Shown: piece by piece, positions 38,875 to 48,339 of the stretch | Layout: every line of letters begins with the position of its first letter | Position numbering within the stretch: position 1 is the stretch's first letter | Source: DASUPK01 sp963736305 | Lineage (GTDB): Bacteria > Actinomycetota > Thermoleophilia > Solirubrobacterales > 70-9 | Length of the DNA: 64,000 bases | Direction: 5' to 3' | NCBI GenBank assembly: GCA_963736305.1 | Contig: CAVTOD010000005.1 | Location: 1-64,000, forward strand | The notes under the pieces: generated by a model | What the model saw: the letters and a program-made list of their open reading frames with translations, nothing else | Databases searched by the model: none | What the model was told of the DNA's origin: nothing | Made by a program: the position numbers and the translations under genes

Positions 38875-41106
38875 CTATTTGGTAGCAGGCGGCAGGACGC
38901 TGGAACCGGGAGCGGCGGCGCAGGTGAGAGGGTCAAGCGGCCCGGTGATCTTCCAGACGTCGACGAGACCCGCGCCGGCGACGTGCTGGATGTTCCCGCC
39001 GTGCGAGATCCAGGTGCGCTGCACCGGTGGCTTGTCGGCCGCTGGGTCGTCCTGGTGGAAGGTCGGGGTCGTGACGACGTAGTCGAAGTCGCCGTCATTG
39101 AGGGCGCCGATCCACTCCGGGCACGCGGGAATCTCGTCGAAGGAGCCGCGCGACCCGTGGTTTCCGATGTACGTGACCGAGTTGCTCGAATCTCCGCCCC
39201 AGAGCGGGTACTGGAACAGCGCCCCCATCGTCCCCGAGAGCGCGATCCGCAGGTCGTGGGTCCCATTCGCCCAGTCGTAGGCGGTTCCGAGTCCCTGACC
39301 GAGCTCGATCGCGGGCTGCTCGGTCTTCGGGTAGTCCGGCGCCGTCGAGGAGTAGCGCTCGTCCAGGTAGTGGGTCTGGGCCATGCGGCCGAAGACCGCG
39401 AGAACGATCAGGGCGGCCACGCCGATCCCGGCGAGCGGGAGGGGCGAAAGCCCCCTGCGGGAGAGGAACACCAGAAGGAGCGGCAGCGCGATGACCGCCA
39501 GCGCGAGCGCCAGTGTGCCCGGGATGCGTCCCGTGTCGATCGCCCCGATCGCCCCCGCGCTCACCACCACGAGCACCGCCAGGATCACCAAGGAGGCGAC
39601 GCGCCAGATCTGAGCCCGCGTGCCGAGGCGCCACAGCCGCTGCTCACCGGCGAAGGGCGGCGGGATCGCGAGCAGCGTCAGGGCGAGGACGAGCCCGGGC
39701 GCCAGGTAGCGGATGTTGAGCCGGAAGCCGATCGGCATGCCCTCCGGCCCCGAGGCGCCGAGCGGCGTCACCAGGTAGGCGAGGGCGGCAAGCAATGCGA
39801 CGACGGCGAGCATCCGCTCCATCCGCCCACCGCGCCAGAGCACGAGGACCACCGCGATAACCGCAAGCGCGAGGTACGCGGGCCAGAGCTCGCCGAGGCG
39901 CTCGTGCAGCGCCGGCGTGAAGTAGCGGCCCCAGATGCTCGTGTCGGTTGCGTAGTGGGCGATCGAGTAGGGGTGGCGGCCCTGAAGGGCCTCGGCGTGA
40001 TGGATCGGCCCGATGTCCTGCCAGGGGAACGGGTTGCCCGAGACGATCAGATTGCGGACGTACCAGTAGCCGCCGCCGACGGCCATCGCCCCGATCCATT
40101 CAGCGGCGGCGCGCAACCTGTGGCCGGCGCCGCTGATCCAGATGACGCCGACGCTCAAAGCCAGCACCGGCGGGACCACGGTGAGCTTGGTGCCGAGTGC
40201 CAGCCCGGCGGCCAGGCCGGCGACCAGCAGGACCCCCGACGGCGGCCCGGATGCTGCCGGGCCATCCGGCGACCCCACTCTCTCGGGCCAGCGCGCGTTG
40301 AGCAGCAGCGCGACCGACGAGAGGAAGAGCGCGATCGCGACGACGTCGTTGTTCGCGTTGCCGGGCTGCCGCGAGAAGAGCAGGTTGGCCGCCATCACCG
40401 CGGCCACGGCCGCGAGGCCGATCGGGCCGGTCCCGTAGGGACGGCCGATGCAATATCCGGCGAACAGGGCGAGGCCGAGCCAGGCCATGTTCATCAGCGG
40501 CGAGAGGAAGTCGTTTCCGAAGAGCAGCAGCCCGCCGGCGTGGAGCAGCTCGGAGACCTGCGGGTAGAACCAGTTCAGATACAGCGGGTCGGTGTAGAGC
40601 AGCCCGGTGACCGACCCGGTTCCGGCAATGTGCGCGGCCAGCGGCAGGTGGTACCAGAGCGAATCGCCGCCGTAGATCCCTCGATCGAGGGCCAGTAGCG
40701 TCGGGCCCGCCCACTGCGCGGCGACGATCAGCGCCAGGACGATCGCCGCACCCAGCTCGATCCGGCCGACAGCCGGCGCTGGCCGCAGGTCGGGCCCCGT
40801 CGCCTTGCCCCAGTGGGCAACGCGGGCGCCCGCGCGGATCAGCATCGGCTCCAGGCGGAGCGCACCGCCGCCGACGATCATCGAAGCGGCCACGAGCAGC
40901 ACTCCGTCGAGCGCTCCGAAAAGCCCGAGCAGCTCGGAGAGCACCACGAGGATGCCGATCGCGAGCACGGTGTCGGCCAGGACCGCCGGCGTACCGGTCC
41001 AGCCCGGTAGAGCCGCGCGCCTCGCCGTCCTGCCCGCGATCGCCATCGAGAGGACGACCGCCACCAGGCCGATCACGCCGAGGATGTAGTCGCCCGCGTT
41101 GCTCAC
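38875..41106 (-). CDS. GT-C-like polytopic membrane protein A (fourth gene of array)
   Basis: Product of 743 aa from GTG 41106, whose GTGA overlaps the upstream stop. The pattern is that of a GT-C glycosyltransferase: about 12 hydrophobic segments, a first extracytoplasmic loop with GGDSLWYHLPLAAHI, and FYPQVSELLHAGGLLLF. A soluble C-terminal domain (about 620-743) includes DLRIALSGTMGALFQYPLWG, CPEWIGALNDGDFDYVVTTP and a terminal ITGPLDPLTCAA. Paralogues B, C and D share these blocks. A lipid-linked sugar donor and cell-envelope acceptor are inferred from GT-C logic, not shown by the sequence. Confidence 0.7.
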   Translation of the reverse strand: MSNAGDYILGVIGLVAVVLSMAIAGRTARRAALPGWTGTPAVLADTVLAIGILVVLSELLGLFGALDGVLLVAASMIVGGGALRLEPMLIRAGARVAHWGKATGPDLRPAPAVGRIELGAAIVLALIVAAQWAGPTLLALDRGIYGGDSLWYHLPLAAHIAGTGSVTGLLYTDPLYLNWFYPQVSELLHAGGLLLFGNDFLSPLMNMAWLGLALFAGYCIGRPYGTGPIGLAAVAAVMAANLLFSRQPGNANNDVVAIALFLSSVALLLNARWPERVGSPDGPAASGPPSGVLLVAGLAAGLALGTKLTVVPPVLALSVGVIWISGAGHRLRAAAEWIGAMAVGGGYWYVRNLIVSGNPFPWQDIGPIHHAEALQGRHPYSIAHYATDTSIWGRYFTPALHERLGELWPAYLALAVIAVVLVLWRGGRMERMLAVVALLAALAYLVTPLGASGPEGMPIGFRLNIRYLAPGLVLALTLLAIPPPFAGEQRLWRLGTRAQIWRVASLVILAVLVVVSAGAIGAIDTGRIPGTLALALAVIALPLLLVFLSRRGLSPLPLAGIGVAALIVLAVFGRMAQTHYLDERYSSTAPDYPKTEQPAIELGQGLGTAYDWANGTHDLRIALSGTMGALFQYPLWGGDSSNSVTYIGNHGSRGSFDEIPACPEWIGALNDGDFDYVVTTPTFHQDDPAADKPPVQRTWISHGGNIQHVAGAGLVDVWKITGPLDPLTCAAAPGSSVLPPATK

Positions 41107-43331
41107 TTCTTGCCCGACGCGGATGCTCCCGGTTCGACCGCCCCTCCGCGCCGGTTGGCCGGCTTGCCGCAGGTGTTCGGGTCGAGCTGTCCGTTGATCC
41201 GGAAGACCGAGACCCGGCCCGAGTGGACGATCTCCTGGACGGCGGGATCCCGCGAGACCCATCCCCGTTCGGGCGACGCGCTCGCCCTCGACGGGTTGTT
41301 GAGATCGAGTGACGGGGTGGTGATCAGGTAGTCGTAGTCGCCCGCGTTGACGGCCCGGCGGAAATCCGGGCAGCGCTCGATCGCACGGAAGTCCGCCTCC
41401 GGCAGGTGCCGGCCGACGTACTGGACGTAGTTGGAGACGTCGTCGCCGTAGAAGCCGTACTGGTCGTAGGCGCCGCTCGTGCCCGCCACGGCGATGCGCA
41501 GGTCCGAGGTCGGCTTGGCCCAGCGCACGGCGGCATCGAGCTCGAAGCGGAAGTCCTCGGCGCGGCTGTAGCGATGGGCCAGGTAGTCGTCCTGGCGCTC
41601 CCAGCCGGCGGCGGCGATCGCCACGAACAGAACGGCTCCCGCGACCCCGGCCAGGAGAGCGCGGCGCCGCGCCAGGAACGCCAATCCGACCGGCGCTGCG
41701 ACGAACACGATGCCGATCAGCGCCGCCCATGGAATCGACGCAAACTCCCCCTTCCACGCGACGTTCGCATCCGAGTAATGCGAGGTGAGGAACAAAGCGA
41801 TCAGGCCCCCGACGATCAGCGGCAGGCGCAATCGCCCGGGGACGAGGCGCGGCTCGAGCGGCACGAGCGCCAGGCCGAGTGCCAGGCCCGGGGTCAGGTA
41901 CCGGAGATTGATCGCGAAGGCGAGCGGATGCCCCTCGGGCCCGGCAGCCGTCAGGGGCGTGAACAGGTAGGCGATCGCGGCCACGATCGTCACGACGCCC
42001 GCCAGGCGCACGGCGGGAGAGCGTGGTCGCCAGACGGCGAGCACGGCCCCGGCGCCGGCGCCACCGAGAATCAGGAACCAGAGCGGTCCCAGCAGGTTCT
42101 CGATCGGGTTGAGGAAATAGGCGCGCCAGAGCCCCGTGCTCGGGTTGCTGAAGATGTAGTGGGCGACGGTGTAGTCGTCGCGGCCCTCGAGGCCACGGTT
42201 CGGCCCGGGCAGGTCGATCGGGCCGATGTGCCGGGCCCACGGCAGCGGATTACCGGCGTGGATCAAATTCCTGAGGAACCAGAAGCCCGCGGTTGCCAGG
42301 ACCCCGGCGATGAAGACGCCGAACGCCTTCCGCCGGAAGTCCTTCGGGACGAGGAAGACGACGCCTACTGCCATGGCGGCGGTCGCCCCGGAGACCGTCA
42401 GCTTGCTGCCCAGGGCGATGCCCATCGCCAAGCCTGCCGTGAGGAGTGCCCCCAGCGGGAGGCACGCCGCCTCGGTCGAAGTTCCCGCCGGTCCCCCCCT
42501 CGCCGTCCCCCTCTCTCGGGACGCCCACGCTGTGATCAGGATTGCCGCCGCGGCTAGGAGCATTGCGACGGGGACCGTGTCGGTCGCCGGGGTTCCCGCC
42601 TCGCGCGGGACCATCGGGCCCGTGTCCATCGCGATGCAGACCGCGACGAGGCTCAGTGGTGCGACGCCGTATGGCCGGCCGATGCACCAGCCCGCCAGCA
42701 GCGCCACGCCGAGCCAGCCGAAGTTGACCAGGGGGCTGAAGAGGTCGCGATCGAAGAGGACGATGCCCGTCGCGTGCAGCAGCTCCGAGTTCTCCGGATA
42801 GAACCAGTTCAGATAGAGCGGATCGATGAAGTGCATCCCCCACACCGAGCCGCTATCCGCGATCCGCGCCGCGAAGGGCCCGTGGTACCAGAGCGTGTCG
42901 AAGGTGACCATCCCTCGGCCCCAGACGTCCTGGATGCCGGTCGCCCAGTGGGCTGCGACGAAGGCGGCGGCGAGGAGAGCCAGAAGCAGCTGGGGAAGGG
43001 GAATTGTCGGCGCCGGCGGTGCGGGATCGTCCGTGCTTGGCGAATCACCGGCGCCATGGGCCGATAAATCGCCACGCACGCCGAACCACACGCCGAGGCC
43101 GACAGCGAGCGCAGCGACGATCAGGACGGCGGGGACGAGGATTCCGAAGGCGCCGAGCAGCTGGAGCAGGACGGTGAGCACCGCGACGGCCAGCACCGCC
43201 TCCGCCAGCCGCGCCGGCGCGCCCTCCCACCCCGGCAGCAGCCGCCGCCTGAGGCGCACGCCCGCCATGCCCATCGGGATCGCGACCGCCGCGAGCCCCA
43301 CCACCCCGAACAGGTACTGGCCGAAGCTCAC
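41103..43331 (-). CDS. GT-C-like polytopic membrane protein B (third gene of array)
   Basis: Product of 742 aa from GTG 43331, overlapping gene C by four bases and gene A by four at its end. Shared blocks: LLPGWEGAPARLAEAVL at the N-terminus, TFDTLWYHGPFAARI and FYPENSELLHATGIVLF in the first loop, CIGRPYG, and in the C-terminal domain DLRIAVAGTSGAYDQYGFYG, CPDFRRAVNAGDYDYLITTP and INGQLDPNTCGK. The loop Asp (FDT) is conserved. Two invariant Cys in the outer domain suggest a disulfide. A frame continuing upstream to 43403 belongs to the overlap and is not needed. Confidence 0.7.
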   Translation of the reverse strand: MSFGQYLFGVVGLAAVAIPMGMAGVRLRRRLLPGWEGAPARLAEAVLAVAVLTVLLQLLGAFGILVPAVLIVAALAVGLGVWFGVRGDLSAHGAGDSPSTDDPAPPAPTIPLPQLLLALLAAAFVAAHWATGIQDVWGRGMVTFDTLWYHGPFAARIADSGSVWGMHFIDPLYLNWFYPENSELLHATGIVLFDRDLFSPLVNFGWLGVALLAGWCIGRPYGVAPLSLVAVCIAMDTGPMVPREAGTPATDTVPVAMLLAAAAILITAWASRERGTARGGPAGTSTEAACLPLGALLTAGLAMGIALGSKLTVSGATAAMAVGVVFLVPKDFRRKAFGVFIAGVLATAGFWFLRNLIHAGNPLPWARHIGPIDLPGPNRGLEGRDDYTVAHYIFSNPSTGLWRAYFLNPIENLLGPLWFLILGGAGAGAVLAVWRPRSPAVRLAGVVTIVAAIAYLFTPLTAAGPEGHPLAFAINLRYLTPGLALGLALVPLEPRLVPGRLRLPLIVGGLIALFLTSHYSDANVAWKGEFASIPWAALIGIVFVAAPVGLAFLARRRALLAGVAGAVLFVAIAAAGWERQDDYLAHRYSRAEDFRFELDAAVRWAKPTSDLRIAVAGTSGAYDQYGFYGDDVSNYVQYVGRHLPEADFRAIERCPDFRRAVNAGDYDYLITTPSLDLNNPSRASASPERGWVSRDPAVQEIVHSGRVSVFRINGQLDPNTCGKPANRRGGAVEPGASASGKK

Positions 43332-45574
43332 TGAGATTGGGGTGCCGTGGCGGCCTTGCCCAGACTGCCTCCGCCGGTCCCGGCGCCCTGCAGCTTGGCG
43401 CACCCGCCCGGGTTTAGGTCGCCGTTGATCCTGAAGACGAAGTCATCGTCGCGGGACTCGATCTTGGTGGCCGCTGGATCGGTCCCGGTCCATACGGCCT
43501 CGATCGGGAGCCGTGACTGGGTGCGCTGATCCGGCCCGATCACCAGGTAGCGATAGTCGCCGTCGTCCACGGCCCTGCGCCACTCCTCGCACTGCGCCAT
43601 CCAGTCACGCGCGACGTCGTTCTGCGCCGCCTCGCTGGCGATCGGGAGATACGCGCCATGCGGACCGTGGCGAGCGATGTACTGGACGTGGTTGGAGAGG
43701 TCGTCGCCATAGAAGACGTACTGCTTGAAGCCGGGACGGCCCCCGACCACGCCGATCCGGGTGTCGTGAGGGTTCGCCTGGTTGAACCAGGACAGGGCCG
43801 CCTTCATCCCGTCCGGGAAGTCGCTGGGCGCCGTCGAGGCCCGATATCGGTCCTTGACGTAGTCGTCGCTCTTCGGCCACCCGATCGCCACCACCAAACC
43901 GAGGGCGACCACCGCGGCCCCACCGACAAGGAGGCGGGAGACACCGCGCTGCGCCGCGATTGCGATGCCGACCGGAACCAGGATCAGGAAGAAGGCAAGG
44001 CCGATGGCGCCGAGCAGGAAATGCCGCGTCCAGAGATGGCCCGAGAGGTCCCAGATGGGGACGGCCTGGACGAGCAGCAGGATGGCGAGGGCGCCGAGCA
44101 GCCAGTTCTGGTCACGCCTGCGGCTCCCGAGACCTGGGTCGACGCCGAGCAGCATCGCGCCGAGGCCGATCGCCGGCGAGGCGTAGCGCAGGTTCGTCGT
44201 GAACGCGGTCGGGTCCCCCTCGGGACCCGCCGCCGTGAGCGGCGTGAAGAGATAGGCGATCCCGCTGAGCAGGGCAACCACGCCGAGCATCCGGATCAGC
44301 GGCGTGCGCCCGTTGATGATCGCGAGCAGGAACCCTCCGATCACGACCGCGAGCACCAGCGGCCAGAGATCGCCGAAGCTCGAGTGCAACCCCGGGAGGA
44401 GGTGATGCCTGAGCACCCCACCGTCGGGCGGCAGCAGGTAATGGGCGACCGTGTGGGGCTCGCGGATGTTGATGTCGGCCTGGTCCGGACCCGGCAGCGG
44501 CCCGGCCTTGATCCAGGGCAGCGGGTTCCCCGCGTGGATCAGGTTGCGGGCGAACCAGAACCCACCCGTCACCAGGGCGGTCGCGACCCAGATCAGAGTC
44601 GCCCTGAGCCGATAGCCGGCGCTCACGGCGATCACCCCGAGCGTCAGGAAGGCGAATGGGGCCAGCAGGTTCAGCTTCGTGCCGAGCGCGAGGCCGGCGG
44701 CAAGCCCGGCGACGGCGAGCGCGCCATTCGGGAGGGCGGTCGAGAGCGCCGAGTCGCCCAGCGTCCTGGAGCCCTCCGCCGCATAGCGCCGCTGGGCGTC
44801 CGCGTTGACCAAGATCGCCGTCGAGGCGAGCAGGAAGAACAGCCCGGGTATGTCGTTCTTGGCGTCGCCGGGTTGGTAGAGGAGCAGCATGTTCGCGCCG
44901 AGCACGAGGGTGATCGCCAGGACGGCGACCGGGCCGCCGCCGTACGGCCGGGCGAAGGCCCAGGCCGCCAGCAGGCAGAGAGACATCCAGCCGATGTTCA
45001 TCAGAGGGGAGAGGAAGTCGTTGCCGAGGAAGAGGGCGCCGACCGAATGGAGCAGCTCGGAGTTCTGCGGGTAGAACCAGACGGTCAGGTTGAGCGTGTC
45101 GATGAAGTGGACCGCGCCGACCTGGTGGTCTTGGACGAAGCGAGCCGCAAAGGGGGCGTTGTGCCAGGTCGTGTTCGGGAGGTACATGCCGATGTCGAGT
45201 CCTGTCTGAGTCGGCATCGCCCAGTGGGCGGCGACGAGGAAGGAGGCGGCGACGGCGACCGCGAGAGCGATCGGAACGACAGGCGGCGACGGCAGCGGCG
45301 GGCCCTGGCCGGGAGGCCGGAGTGCCAGCCCGATTCCGCCGCCGACCAGGAGCGTCGCCAGCAGCACCCAGCCGGGGCGGTAGAGGCCCACCACGCCGAC
45401 CAGCTCGAGGATCACGACGAGCAGCGAAAGGCCGAGGACGACCTCGGCGAGCCTGGCCGACGCCCCCGACCAGCCGGGCAGGAAGCGCCCGCGCATGCCG
45501 ACCGCGGCAAACCCCATCGCGGCCGCCACCGCGATCAGCTCGATCGAGCCCTGGAGGTAGTCGCCGAAGCTCAT
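43328..45574 (-). CDS. GT-C-like polytopic membrane protein C (second gene of array)
   Basis: Product of 748 aa from ATG 45574, overlapping the gene D stop (ATGA). N-terminus MSFGDYLQGSIELIAVAAAMG, then FLPGWSGASARLAEVVL. The first loop reads LPNTTWHNAPFAARF, where the other three copies have Asp before T/S-L/T-W-Y-H; here Asn replaces Asp and HN replaces YH. FYPQNSELLHSVGALFL and ARPYG are kept. The C-terminal domain has RIGVVGGRPGFKQYVFYG, an insertion (about 12 residues), CEEWRRAVDDGDYRYLV and INGDLNPGGCAK. If the loop Asp is catalytic, this copy may be inactive. Confidence 0.7.
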   Translation of the reverse strand: MSFGDYLQGSIELIAVAAAMGFAAVGMRGRFLPGWSGASARLAEVVLGLSLLVVILELVGVVGLYRPGWVLLATLLVGGGIGLALRPPGQGPPLPSPPVVPIALAVAVAASFLVAAHWAMPTQTGLDIGMYLPNTTWHNAPFAARFVQDHQVGAVHFIDTLNLTVWFYPQNSELLHSVGALFLGNDFLSPLMNIGWMSLCLLAAWAFARPYGGGPVAVLAITLVLGANMLLLYQPGDAKNDIPGLFFLLASTAILVNADAQRRYAAEGSRTLGDSALSTALPNGALAVAGLAAGLALGTKLNLLAPFAFLTLGVIAVSAGYRLRATLIWVATALVTGGFWFARNLIHAGNPLPWIKAGPLPGPDQADINIREPHTVAHYLLPPDGGVLRHHLLPGLHSSFGDLWPLVLAVVIGGFLLAIINGRTPLIRMLGVVALLSGIAYLFTPLTAAGPEGDPTAFTTNLRYASPAIGLGAMLLGVDPGLGSRRRDQNWLLGALAILLLVQAVPIWDLSGHLWTRHFLLGAIGLAFFLILVPVGIAIAAQRGVSRLLVGGAAVVALGLVVAIGWPKSDDYVKDRYRASTAPSDFPDGMKAALSWFNQANPHDTRIGVVGGRPGFKQYVFYGDDLSNHVQYIARHGPHGAYLPIASEAAQNDVARDWMAQCEEWRRAVDDGDYRYLVIGPDQRTQSRLPIEAVWTGTDPAATKIESRDDDFVFRINGDLNPGGCAKLQGAGTGGGSLGKAATAPQSQ

Positions 45575-47823
45575 GTGTGCGCCGCCGCCCCCAGCTTCGC
45601 GCAGCTGGCCGGATCGAGCGGTCCCGTGATCTTGTAGACGGCGGCGGGGCCCGTCTGGACCACCGTCTTCACGTTCTTGTCGCTCTCGGTCCAGCGCGCC
45701 TCCGGTGGCGCGCTCACCTCGAGAGCGCCGATCTTCGGCGTGGTCACGATGTAGTCGTAGTCGCCGTCGTTCACCGCCCTCCGCCAGGCCGCGCAGCTCA
45801 CGATTGGCCTGAAGGTCCCGCGGTTGAGCTCCTGACCCACGTACTGGACGTGGTTGGTGAGGTCGTTCCCGTAGAAGAAGTACTGGCCGAAGGCGGAAGC
45901 ACGGCCGACCACGCCGATGCGCGAGTCCTTCACCTGCCGCCCCCAGTCCTGCAGCGGCTGCCACTCGGGTGTGGAGCGGAAGCCGCCTTCGAGCGGCGGC
46001 CGCGCGGCCGTCACGTACCGATGGTCGAGGTAGTAGTTCTCGCGGACGCGCCCCAGTGCCACGGCGGTGATCGCCATCACCAGCCCGAAGGTGGCGAGGG
46101 CGACGATGGGCACCCGCCTTCGCAGGCCGGCGACGATCAGCGCGGGGACGCCGACGATCAGGAAGGCGAGCGCGATCGATGCGAGGTGGTGCTCGAACTT
46201 CCAATTTGCCTGGGTGACCGTTCCCTGGATCAGCAGGACCGCGAAGAGCCCGATCAGGATCCAGGGGCGGTTGCCATGACGGAACCAGGGGATGAGCGGC
46301 AGCAGCAGGAAGCCGACGATCAGCACCGGCGCGACGTAGCGCAGGTTCGCGTCGAAGCCGGCGGGGTCACCGAGGCTGCCCGACGCGGTCAGCGGCGTGA
46401 AGACGTATGCAATCCCCGCGACCATGCCCGTCACGGCGAGGATCCGCATCAGGGCGCTGCCGCCGCGGAAGAACGCCCAGACCAGGGCCACAACCACGAC
46501 CGCCAGGATCACGGGCCAAAGCGGGCCGAGCCGGTCGTGGAGGACCGGGAACAGCTTGTCGTGCCACACGCTCGTGTCGTTGTAGTACTCGCTCAGGGAA
46601 TGGGGTTGACGCGGGTAGAGGGCAAGCTGGTCCGGACCCGGCAGGTTGATCGGGCCGAGCTTGTCGATCTGCGGAAACGGATTGAGAGCCTCGACGAAGT
46701 TGCGCCCGTACCAGAAGCCCGAGGTGATCAGCATCCCTCCGAGCCAGATCCCGAGCGCCCGCAACCAGTGGCGGCGGCCGCCGAGGATGGCAACGCCGAT
46801 CGTCAAGGCCGCGATCGTCGCCAGCAGCGTGATCTTCGTTCCGATCCCGAGGCCCGCGGCGAGACCGGCCATGAAGAGTGGGCCCGCGCCGACGGTCGCC
46901 AGGACGTGCGGGTTCCCCTCGACCGGCACATCCTCGACCACGCCCGGCTCGAGCTGGCCCTCAGGCGTCGCGTTCCATCTCTCGCTCGTGTCCGGGGCCG
47001 CCGCCCTTGGCCCGCCGGCGAAGCTGGCGTGAGCCGAGGCGGCGCCGTCCACGAGGAAGGCGAGGGCGGTCATCAGGAAGAAGAGGCCCGCGATGTCGTT
47101 GGGCCCCTGTCCCGCCTGCGAGCCGACCAGCATCTCGGAGTCGAGAACGACCGCCGCGCCGAGGACCGTCACCCCGCCGATCGCGTAGGGCCGCCCCACG
47201 CACCAGGCGGCGAGCAGGCAGAGCGCAACCCACATCAGGTTGATCAGCGGCGAGAGGAAGTCCGTCTTCAGGAAGACGATGCCGATGCCGTGCAGAAGCT
47301 CGGAGTTCTGGGGGTAGAACCAGGCCGCCAGCTTGAGCGGATCGGTGAAGTGGAGCGGTCCGACATGACCGGTCTGCGCGAACCGGGCCGAGAAGGACAT
47401 GTGGTACCAGGTGGTGTCCTGGTAGTACATCCCCTGGTCGACGGCCTGGCCGGTCGGGTGCGCCCAGTGGATGACGACGAGGGCGGCCGCAGCGATCCCG
47501 ATCACGACCATGATCGTGCTGGAACGGGCTTCGCGGGTCTCGGGGGGCTCCGGGAGCCTCCGCGGGCGGGCCCACGCGGTCACGCCAACTCCCGCGGCGA
47601 CGAAGCCGACCAACAGAGGGACCTCCTTGAACAGGCCGAGCACGCCGAGGAGCTCGGCGACCAGGATCAGCATCGAAATCCCGATCACGACCTCGGCAAG
47701 GCGTGCGAGCGCCCCCGTCCAGGCGGGCGCGAGCAGGGCTCGCAGGTGGTAGGCGCCGAGACCGAGAGCGGTTGCGATCACCGCGAGCTCAGCCGCGCCG
47801 AGCAGGTACCGGCCTGTACTCAT
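45571..47823 (-). CDS. GT-C-like polytopic membrane protein D (first gene of array)
   Basis: Product of 750 aa, the promoter-proximal member. MSTGRYLLGAAELAVIATALG, then APAWTGALARLAEVVI opens the protein. The first loop has YYQDTTWYHMSFSARF and FYPQNSELLHGIGIVFL, and GQGPNDIAGLFFLM follows in a later helix. The C-terminal domain includes RIGVVGRASAFGQYFFYGN, CAAWRRAVNDGDYDYIVTTP and ITGPLDPASCAK. The 133-base gap before it (47824-47956) contains an AT-rich patch near 47890-47912, unusual here and a likely promoter. All four copies face the same way, and each downstream gene overlaps its predecessor by four bases. Confidence 0.72.
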   Translation of the reverse strand: MSTGRYLLGAAELAVIATALGLGAYHLRALLAPAWTGALARLAEVVIGISMLILVAELLGVLGLFKEVPLLVGFVAAGVGVTAWARPRRLPEPPETREARSSTIMVVIGIAAAALVVIHWAHPTGQAVDQGMYYQDTTWYHMSFSARFAQTGHVGPLHFTDPLKLAAWFYPQNSELLHGIGIVFLKTDFLSPLINLMWVALCLLAAWCVGRPYAIGGVTVLGAAVVLDSEMLVGSQAGQGPNDIAGLFFLMTALAFLVDGAASAHASFAGGPRAAAPDTSERWNATPEGQLEPGVVEDVPVEGNPHVLATVGAGPLFMAGLAAGLGIGTKITLLATIAALTIGVAILGGRRHWLRALGIWLGGMLITSGFWYGRNFVEALNPFPQIDKLGPINLPGPDQLALYPRQPHSLSEYYNDTSVWHDKLFPVLHDRLGPLWPVILAVVVVALVWAFFRGGSALMRILAVTGMVAGIAYVFTPLTASGSLGDPAGFDANLRYVAPVLIVGFLLLPLIPWFRHGNRPWILIGLFAVLLIQGTVTQANWKFEHHLASIALAFLIVGVPALIVAGLRRRVPIVALATFGLVMAITAVALGRVRENYYLDHRYVTAARPPLEGGFRSTPEWQPLQDWGRQVKDSRIGVVGRASAFGQYFFYGNDLTNHVQYVGQELNRGTFRPIVSCAAWRRAVNDGDYDYIVTTPKIGALEVSAPPEARWTESDKNVKTVVQTGPAAVYKITGPLDPASCAKLGAAAHT

Positions 47824-47956
47824 CGGCTCATTGGCTCAAATCACACAAAACGCGCACAGCTCCATGCCGCGCGCGCGGGGGCGGATCATATCTGCGCTGA
47901 ATTAATCGGGTTGCGCTGTCGCGCACCCTCTCGTCTGGGTCAGTCGCCGCGGGGGC

Positions 47957-48304
47957 TCAGTTGCCCAGGCCCTTCACCGCGTATGCGTGCTCGCCGGGCC
48001 GGACCATGCCCAGGCGCCGCGCCTCACGATCGAGCGTCGCCGGGCTGGACGCGTCGCGGAGCTGTCTGGTGAGCTCGACCTTCTCCTGCTTGAGCTGCCC
48101 GAGCTGCTGCTCGCTCGACTTGGACCCCTGCCAGGCCTCGAGCAGGTTCACGAGGGGGTTGAGGTAGGAGATCATCACCCCGAAGAGGACGAGCACGAGG
48201 GCGATCCGGCCGACGCGGTCCCAGCGGATCCGGCTCGGGCCGACGCGTCGCTGGACGCGGCGGCGGGGAGCCCGCCTCGGGGCTGCATATGCCCTGCTGC
48301 TCAT
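47957..48304 (-). CDS. Septum formation initiator, FtsB/DivIC family
   Basis: Product of 115 aa: a basic cytoplasmic N-terminus (RRAPRRRVQRRVG), one transmembrane helix (IALVLVLFGVMISYLNPLVNLL), a coiled coil (SSEQQLGQLKQEKVELTRQLRDA), and the conserved end DREARRLGMVRPGEHAY. This is the FtsB/DivIC layout, a scaffold in the divisome with FtsL and FtsQ. It directly follows enolase on the same strand, as in many Gram-positives, which supports the call. Confidence 0.9.
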   Translation of the reverse strand: MSSRAYAAPRRAPRRRVQRRVGPSRIRWDRVGRIALVLVLFGVMISYLNPLVNLLEAWQGSKSSEQQLGQLKQEKVELTRQLRDASSPATLDREARRLGMVRPGEHAYAVKGLGN

Positions 48305-48339
48305 GCCTGGTGATTCGTCCCCCAGGCACGAATGTCCTT

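Noticed and set aside
41110..45637. Long plus-strand frames opposite the GT-C-like array
   Set aside because: They mirror the hydrophobic genes as Arg/Asp/Gln-rich translations, with no domains; typical shadows of GC-rich coding DNA.
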